Assembly: GCF_000002985.6 (NCBI RefSeq)
Contig: NC_003280.10
Coordinates: 3,778,501 to 3,842,500, forward strand
Length of the DNA stretch: 64,000 bases
Reading direction: 5' to 3'
Source of the DNA: Caenorhabditis elegans
Lineage: Eukaryota > Nematoda > Chromadorea > Rhabditida > Rhabditidae
Within the stretch, counting starts at the first letter, position 1. Each line of letters starts with the position of its first letter. The notes under the pieces were generated by a model. It searched no databases. It was given only the letters and a program-made list of their open reading frames with translations, and was not told the origin of the DNA. Both the position numbers and the translations under genes were made by a program. Shown in pieces: positions 57,516 through 64,000 of this stretch.

Positions 57516-58837
57516 TGTGTACCTGAATAGAAAGCGGGCCGTATTTAGCGCTGGCGCAGATTGAACGATGAAAAACGAAAAAGAAGAAGATAAAGTTTCA
57601 AAAAGCTAGCGTCTTATTTTTGGAAAAATAGAGAAGTTTCATTAGGCACGATAATCTACGTTTCTTTGTGGAAATCTCCATTGAAAAATAAAATAAGATC
57701 AAAATGATTGATAAAAATTCTTGTTCGACTAAAAATTTGTGGACTTTGAGACGTGAAAGATTATGTTCATCATGAGGAAAATCGTTATAAATAGGTTTAA
57801 ACAGCTCGTTAAAAAAAATATAAATAACAGTTCTAGTGTGTATTTTAAAAAATTGTTTTCAACGTAAATTAATTAGGCAATACAAAAAACTAGTGCAAAC
57901 TCCCTCACCCGAGTCGTATCCAACTCTAACCAAAGTCTTGCCAACTTCTTACCAAAGTTTACAGATGTAAAAACGAATAAGATTCCGAAATCTCAAATGC
58001 GTTTAGCGTAAACCGGCACTTATTCTTTTGAATAATTTTTTTTAAAATCAATAATTTCCATGTAATTGGAACAGTTTATATGAAAAATTATCAAAAAATT
58101 AAGGGTGGCGTATAAAAGTTGTGCTGCCAATTTTTCGATTTATTGACCTATTTTATTCAGTTTTTGAGGAACGGTCATGAAAATTTAGACACATAGGTTT
58201 CCCGGGATTTGGAATCGAATGGCATCAGCAGAATTCTTCTAAAAAATTCAGATGTGGCCACATGCATAAATTTAGGGGGTGGCGTATAGAACTTGTACGC
58301 ACTGTATACTGTAGATATGTATACATTTGATTTCACACTAAAATATAGATGAGTAGGCGGTAGGTAGGCAGGCGTGGCGGTTTAACTTTCAGATCAACGG
58401 ATCAAAAACCTTTCCCCTTTTTCGGCGAATAGATTAGGAGTTGAAGCAGCCTGGAGAACATTCAAAAAGTTGGACTTATAAAAAGAGTTAGAAATTGTGG
58501 GATTTCGAGGCTTTAATATTTATCAGCTCTATTTCAGAACGGCAGCTCTAGTGAGTTGTTTGCTCAAGTTATATTTCAAAAATCTGAAACTATTTTCAGA
58601 TCTGGTGTGATACCACAGATCTGCATTTCGCGTTTCAAAGAGGACACCCAACGAACAATTTTCGTGTGAATGGGATTCATGGAAATATGCCGGATTTTGC
58701 AAAAACGTTCAATTATCCGTTGGAATTGTCTTCGAATCCAAAGAAAAAGTGTGATATTTTCTGATTAAATTCACAATAAAGTTACAAAGTTTATTAGAAT
58801 TTGGATCACAAAGAATAGTTTATTTGTTCCCTGAATT
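57516..58837. other. Gene-free stretch
   Basis: Contains the ACAGTGCG-type repeat (58080-58310), diverged from 46475-46690, and AT-rich spacer. A GAAGATAAAG motif near 57587 lies upstream of the acyltransferase start. No exon is supportable. Confidence 0.5.
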
Positions 58838-60337
58838 TCAATGAACCCCAATAAACGTCGGCTCAAGGCTTTTAATAACATAGCGACTCCTATCTTGGAA
58901 GTCGTTCAACAGAAGCAAGTTTAATATGGACTGGTCGTATCTGAAAATCTACTTTTTTATTGAACAAAGCTGTGAGCCTACCTGAAACAGTTTGCGTAAA
59001 CTTTATTGGAATCCGAGGTGAACTTGCACTTTCTCTGAGTGCCTGGTGGGCTCATACAGCTTTCGGTCAGAGCACATAGTACCCACCACTTGAAGAATCG
59101 CATGGTATAAGTGGTTCTTGGAACAAAAATATAGCCAGCTTGGACTTGTTGTTGGGTTTGCAACAAACCAATGGAGTTTGATGGGAAGTAAGTGAGCACA
59201 TCTGAAAAATAAAGACATTTGACAGTCTCACCACGATGACTCTCGCCACGATGGGTCCACCACAATGGGTACCGTTTCACACGTCAATTCATACAGTACA
59301 CTGAATTACTACAACTCACCTGGATGCAGAACCGCATAGTTACTGTGAAAGGTCTCTGAAAATCCGAAAACTGAAGAGTAGCTTCCGTGCAATCGTTTTT
59401 CAGCTACATCCTCATATATGTTCCTTATCAAACCCGACTTCACAATTTGAATATGTGCATCAATCCATAAAATGACTGAATGCTCTCTCATAACTTCAGC
59501 TATGATAAGCGGCTTGAAGTGATACGCAAGCCAGTTGTTCACAAATTTCGGGTAGCACGAGGTGTTGAAATGACGGAATTCGAAATTAGAATCAATGGGA
59601 ATTTGTTGAATGTCAGATTCGTTCAATTCCAGTCCGTAAAGGATGTATTTGTGAAATGGGTAGTATTTTCGAATCGATTTCAAAGAATTGACACTGACGT
59701 TGAAGTGATCCGCAGAGGTTGCTGAGACAAAGACCAGTTGGTTTTCATCTTTGATCACTTCCGGTAAAGTTATCAATTCTTGGGTCTCTCCGATCAGATC
59801 TGAAAAATTTAATTTGAAGTTTAGGCTTAGGCGTAGTCTCAGACCTAGGTTTAGGCTTAGGCTCAAGTTTACACTCGGTGGGAAACAATTCAAACATTTT
59901 ATGAATTTTGAGAACTACGGCTTTAAAAAATTTTTACAAAATTTTAGTAAAAATCCATGTAAACGGAAAAATTTGAAAAAAAAAGTTTTTAAAACAGGCT
60001 TACTCAAACTTTCCATTAGTGGGACCAAACTGCAATCAAATTTTCTTCCGATTGAGCTGGAGTTCTGTGGATCCACATAACAAAAATCATGGTGCTTCTC
60101 ACTTTTCCAAGATTCACATTTACAATGTTCATTGACACTTTCTTCCGACCTCTCGACCCATTGTTCTCCAGAAAAATCGATTTTTGAAGATAGTCTATTT
60201 CTACTCTGAATAATCATAAATATTTCATTAAAATAAAAAAAGCTAACCTGCGTGGTATGCACCTCCTTATAATAAATTACAACGAAAAAAATTGCCAAAA
60301 CGGTGGCTAGTAGAAATCGATAGTTAACATTAAGCAT
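58838..60337 (-). CDS. DUF1647-family type II membrane protein
   Basis: Five exons (60248-60337, 60004-60205, 59320-59799, 58982-59201, 58838-58940) give 364 residues. A signal anchor (FLLATVLAIFFVVIYY, residues 8-23) precedes a cysteine-bearing stem (EHCKCESW, HHDFCYV). The core matches the nematode DUF1647 family: LVFVSATSADHFNVSVNSLK, IRKYYPFHKYILYGLEL, CYPKFVNNWLAYHFKPLIIA, VILWIDAHIQI, then LLQTQQQVQAGYIFV and FFKWWVLCALTESCMSPPGT. The pattern (nucleotide-sugar-like fold, W-x-D motif, CYPK) suggests a glycosyltransferase of unknown specificity. The final exon follows a normal ATTTTCAG; YDQSILNLLLLND and RSRYVIKSLE are typical family endings. The intron 59800-60003 contains a TTAGGC-like repeat. 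Confidence 0.85.
59820..59874. repeat. TTAGGC-like tract in an intron
   Basis: TTTAGGCTTAGGCGTAGTCT and TTTAGGCTTAGGCTC contain four TTAGGC units, the telomere repeat of Caenorhabditis, in short degenerate array. Confidence 0.65.
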
Positions 60338-61225
60338 GGCACCTCTGAGTATCGTAAGGTTGTCTCTGAATGATTGCGAGCTTGAAATGAGGCAGCAGAA
60401 AAATAGGCGGACCAAACGGATCTTTTCCAGCGTTTCTCTTTGTTTCATTCGTGATCCATAATCTCTGGAAAGATCAAATCTGCGATCTCTCTCTCTCTCT
60501 CTGTGTGTACCTATTTTTGAGATAACAATCACTATCATCCACAAAGCAAGTTTTCAAAAAAAATTCTAACGGATCATAGCCACTAGGAGAAAATAGTCTC
60601 AAGAATGAAGGTGAAACATTTCAGACATTCCGTGAATATGGGGCACAAATTTCATTATTTCAACAATTGAGAAGCCGAGAAAAATATTGATTCGGGAATT
60701 TCACCCTACTAGGGTTCTAATAGTAATGAGGCGCAGTAGAGGAGTTTCAGTGAATTTGTCAAAACTAGGCTCGCAAGAGCCGCTCGAAAGATTTCCCCAA
60801 ACTGTACTTTAAAAAAAGTTGAAAAATCACCACACAACTTCACATAAGCTATGAAAGCTGGGAACATCAACCATATAGTAACACTACAGTGCCCTACATC
60901 AACTTATACAGTACCTCTACAGTATAACCTCGAATAATTATCTCTTCCAATACTCGGAAATCAATTATTTTCACAACTACTTGACTCCTACTGTACCCCA
61001 CACTCTCATATGAGTTCCAAAATATTTCGGTCCCTCCTTTTCAGGATTTCCAATTGTACTTCAAACATCCATGTATCCCCTTATCTTTCATCTCGAAAAA
61101 ATCCAATATTTTTCTCCTTTGTGCTTCCTTATGTGTACTTTCCCGATCTAATCTCAAATCCGGATTTTTCCAGAAACAAAGTGAAGAATGGCTTTCCAAT
61201 TTTTAAGGTTTCAATTCTCTACTCC
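60338..61225. promoter_or_regulatory. Divergent region between DUF1647 and fucosyltransferase genes
   Basis: The 888 bp between two divergent start codons contains CTCTCTCTCT (about 60490), several TACTGTA motifs (60885-60990) and CCCTTATCTTTC near 61078, a GATA-type site. No exon is supportable, though an open frame from 61010 runs into the next gene. Confidence 0.4.
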
Positions 61226-62848
61226 ATGCAAATGATTTCCAAAACCCGAATCTCTAGAAATTCAGTGCTTCCCGTAGCTGTATTGATTTTAATATATCTA
61301 TGTTGGAGCTCTAAAGGGAGAACTGTAGTGAAAGATAAGTCGAGAAGTTACGCGTAAGTTGATGGTCCATTCAATTGTAGTGCACTCTAAAATGTTCAGA
61401 GTATTCTACCCGCCAGCGGTGCTGCACTTCAACTCTACTGAACATTTTCTTTCAAGCAATTTAGCGTCGCCTTCCAGATTGGGAAATCATATTTTTGAGT
61501 TTGCAAGTCTTTTTGGTCTGTCTGAACGGCTTCATAGAACTCCACTGTTTCTAGTTGAAAATGAATTTCATCAGAAAATGCTAGATGAAACTAGAAAAGT
61601 GATGCCTGGATTAGTGGAAAAGTTCACAGTCATCAATGGAAGTGTGAGTCGGTTTTTGGAGCTTTGTAATGATAGTACTATAGTCTCACTGTAGGAGTAC
61701 TGTAAGATTACTGTAGATTGTTTCGTTATTGTGAGGTAATTTTTTCTACTGTAATAGTGCATGGTTTCAGCTGCCCAAATCCATCAAGCAGACCCCATTC
61801 CAAAAAGTGTGCTGTCGTCACGAAAACCCGGAAATTTTGGAAAAAATCGATGAGAAGTATCTGCACTTAACAGGAATGTTTTATCAGGTAACATCAGATT
61901 TGTAAATCGAAAAATGTAGGTCAAAGTTCCTGCCTAAAGTCCTTCAATGCGACCTATGCCTAAGTCATGCAATGCAAACGTAAAAATTTGTTAGCCTGCC
62001 ATCGAAATTTCTTCAATTTCTAGTATTCAGAGCTGGAAATACTTTCCAAATATGCGTGAACAGTTGCTCGATTTTCTGGATGACTCGAGTCAAGATTTTG
62101 GGAACTTGCCAAGATCGAATCAACGTACCCATGTGTATGAAATTCATCGGGAATTATCTAATTTTTTGACAAATATTTCAGAACCTGCGTTCATGCCCGC
62201 AGAGGTGATTTTGTGGATGTTGGCTTTCAGGCAGCCGACCCAGATTTTATCCGAAATTCTGTCAAGTATATTGCGGAAAATTTTATTCCAGAAATTGAAT
62301 ACAAAAAAGTCCATCGAAAAGTTGTAATTTTCGGCGATGACCTGGAATTTATGAGAAGCTTATTTGAAAACTCTGTGGTGTCAACTGACGAGCCAGAATA
62401 TATGTTCCCGGCAGAATACTATATATCTCAAAACTCACCAGCCGAAGATTTGACCTACTCGAAACAAAACTGTGATATCGTTCTGATTAGTGGTATGTTG
62501 GGTTTTTATCTATTACCTATATATCTATTCAAGTTTTAGCGCCAAAATCTACATTCGGCTGGTGGATTGGGTATTTTTCAAAAGGAAATAAAGTATTCTA
62601 TCGAGATATCCGATATGCAAAAGATCGGGGCTATGTAAGTACTCATATTTCCAAAACTGCCATAACTATTTTCAAAAAAACTTTCTTTGCACAATTATGT
62701 AATTTTGGACCATTTTTGGTACAAAGTCTCAGACTATCTATTCCAGGACTGCGGACGAATAAACGAGAATGATTTCTACCCGTCTCACTGGGTTCCGTTG
62801 AAGTTTTCCGCGTCGGATGTCATGACAATCGTCGAGAGTTTGCAATAA
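61226..62848 (+). CDS. GT11-family alpha-1,2-fucosyltransferase
   Basis: Seven exons (61226-61353, 61400-61643, 61772-61888, 62031-62134, 62182-62492, 62540-62634, 62747-62848) give 366 residues. A signal anchor (VLPVAVLILIYLCW) makes it a type II Golgi protein. Landmarks of the family are RLGNHIFEFASLFGLSERLH (motif for acceptor or fold), SWKYF, TCVHARRGDFVDVGFQAADP with the GDP-fucose-binding H-x-R-R-G-D-F (His202-Phe208), VVIFGDDLEF, and STFGWWIGYFSKGNKVFYR, as in worm members. The usual residue between His and Arg-Arg is Ile, Thr or Val in relatives; here it is Ala203. Splicing at 62134 (GT-phase) is needed to reach TCVHARRGDF in frame; reading on gives a dead frame. Product: fucosylated glycan; acceptor unknown. 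AATAAA at about 62915. Confidence 0.85.
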
Positions 62849-63413
62849 TTTTATGAGCGCCGGACATTTTGCGGGTCCCTTATTTATACTGTTAACTTTA
62901 TTTTTGGTGGTTTTGAATAAATTTTTGACAAGCTGACATTTTTTGTGAAAAAATATTTTTCTCAATTTTTTGAGGGTTGAATCAAGAAAAATCTAGGAAT
63001 GGAAATCATGATGGCTTTAATAAAAATACCTGAAAACGTTTTTGGTGACGTTAAAAAAGAACTTTGCCGGTTTAGTTTGTACCGAAATGTTCTGATTTTG
63101 TACTGGGTAGTCCATGAGTACTGTAAAATTGCTGTAGCCTTCTGAAATATTCATTTTGGGATAATTTACACTTTTGACAACATGATTTTTTTCTTAAAAT
63201 CTCACCAATTTTTTTCACTGTTTTTTCAGAGTTTGCTGAAAATTGTTAAACTTGTTTTGGGTGTGTTGTTGTCAATCATAAATAATTTATTTCCAGGTTA
63301 TTGTATTGTGTTGGGTGAAAGATTACTGTAGGGGTACTGTAGCTTTCTGTAGTTTGGTTCTAACACTGTTTATTTAAATATTAAAAAATAACAAAACATT
63401 CACATAGAAAATC
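62849..63413. other. Convergent intergenic stretch
   Basis: Short spacer between two converging genes with poly(A) signals and two ACTGTA-type motifs (about 63120, 63325). I see nothing else. Confidence 0.4.
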
Positions 63414-64000
63414 CTAGAGAATATAGTTATGGGCACAGTTATCATCCTTGAAATTGAGCAGATAAAGACGCATGTGCTTTCCTTTTACTGGTCTGAAAAT
63501 TATAACATGTTTCTGGGATACAAGACACGTCGAGATTTCACGAGCCTGCCTTGAAAATTTGATTTTTACAAGCTGGAAGAAGGACGGGCTTGCCTGACAT
63601 AAAATCATAGAGCAAAAAAAGGAATTACCTAAAAATAGCATATCTTCGATCTTTCATCAGCTGAAAAATAAAGTCGTGAATCAGTTTTTTCTGGTGGGTG
63701 TCGGGAACATGAATCTGGAAAGGATTTTTTTTGAATTTATTAATTTCCATTTAAATCACAAACCTCAATATTGATTTGGCAAAATTTAATGTTATTTTTA
63801 TCAAATTCTCCACCATTATAGAAAAACTCAAACATTCCATATTCAGCGCCTTCTGCGTCCATCCACAGATCATCGATTACCTGAAATTTCAGTGTATTCA
63901 AGTTTTCAGTTTTTCCTAAAGTAATTTACAGTTCTATTGATCAATTTTGTCAGAAAATATATAATATCCACATTGACAACTGTTTTTGTAGTGTATGAAG
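63414..64000 (-). CDS. 3' end of an FkbM-like methyltransferase, cut by window edge
   Basis: Exons 63930-64000 (continuing beyond the window), 63764-63880, 63629-63714 and 63414-63492 keep frame. The chain reads VVNVDIIYFLTKLINRTVID, then DLWMDAEGAEYGMFEFFYNG, FCQINIEIHVP, FIFQLMKDRRYAIF, and ends HMRLYLLNFKDDNCAHNYIL. The LWMDAEGAEY block fits the D-x-E-G-A-E motif of FkbM-type S-adenosylmethionine-dependent methyltransferases, and CQINIEIH recalls a worm-specific version of the family. The N-terminal half lies outside. Likely a secretory or cytosolic O-methyltransferase; substrate unknown. Confidence 0.55.

Overview
This window looks like a chromosome arm of a Caenorhabditis nematode, most probably C. 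elegans itself. It is AT-rich. Genes have many short introns of about 43-60 nt with GT...TTTTCAG boundaries, and several start codons sit just after a TTTCAG acceptor, as expected for SL trans-splicing. Families known mainly as nematode expansions (F-box/FBA_2, F-box/FTH, Srh receptors, Skp1-related, nematode insulins, OAC acyltransferases, GT92, DUF1647) are present. Hairpin repeats of the dispersed worm type (TTTAAA-flanked ACTGTAG arms, the GAGACCGGGTACC element) lie between and inside genes. All exon models were built by hand from splice motifs and reading-frame continuity; none has been checked against transcripts or a database.

Left part (0-16 kb): a minus-strand gene of unknown function (86-1055) is followed by four head-to-tail plus-strand paralogues (about 4.45, 7.08, 8.96 and 12.2 kb). 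They share an N-terminal coiled coil, a central FW-box and a C-terminal basic/tryptophan module; the last copy carries an in-frame stop. A minus-strand F-box/FBA_2 gene with a late frameshift follows (13.9-14.9 kb), then a degenerate duplicate of its 3' neighbourhood.

Middle part (17-31 kb): a secreted protein of about 1,358 residues with a 60-bp-repeat Thr/Ser mucin tract and nine thrombospondin-1-like modules (17.1-22.0 kb); a frameshifted Srh chemoreceptor; a minus-strand insulin-like peptide gene; a repeat-rich gap with several hairpins; two minus-strand genes that could form an operon (an unknown protein and a coiled-coil protein with one C-terminal membrane segment); and a small plus-strand membrane protein.

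Right-middle (31-47 kb): GCCGG-type minisatellites, a MADF-like DNA-binding protein gene, a graveyard of F-box/FTH fragments in both orientations, a coiled-coil plus ubiquitin-like gene beside a broken paralogue, a 53-nt perfect palindrome, a 1.4-kb inverted repeat, and an intact single-exon Skp1-related gene. F-box, Skp1-like and ubiquitin-like sequences therefore lie within 35 kb of each other.

Right end (47-64 kb): genes for secretory-pathway or surface glycan chemistry: a GT92 glycosyltransferase, a secreted four-fold cysteine-repeat protein, an OAC-type acyltransferase with SGNH domain, a DUF1647 type II membrane protein, a GT11 fucosyltransferase, and the 3' end of an FkbM-like methyltransferase cut by the window edge. 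GATA-type sites lie upstream of several of them, which would suit gut or epithelial expression (inference).
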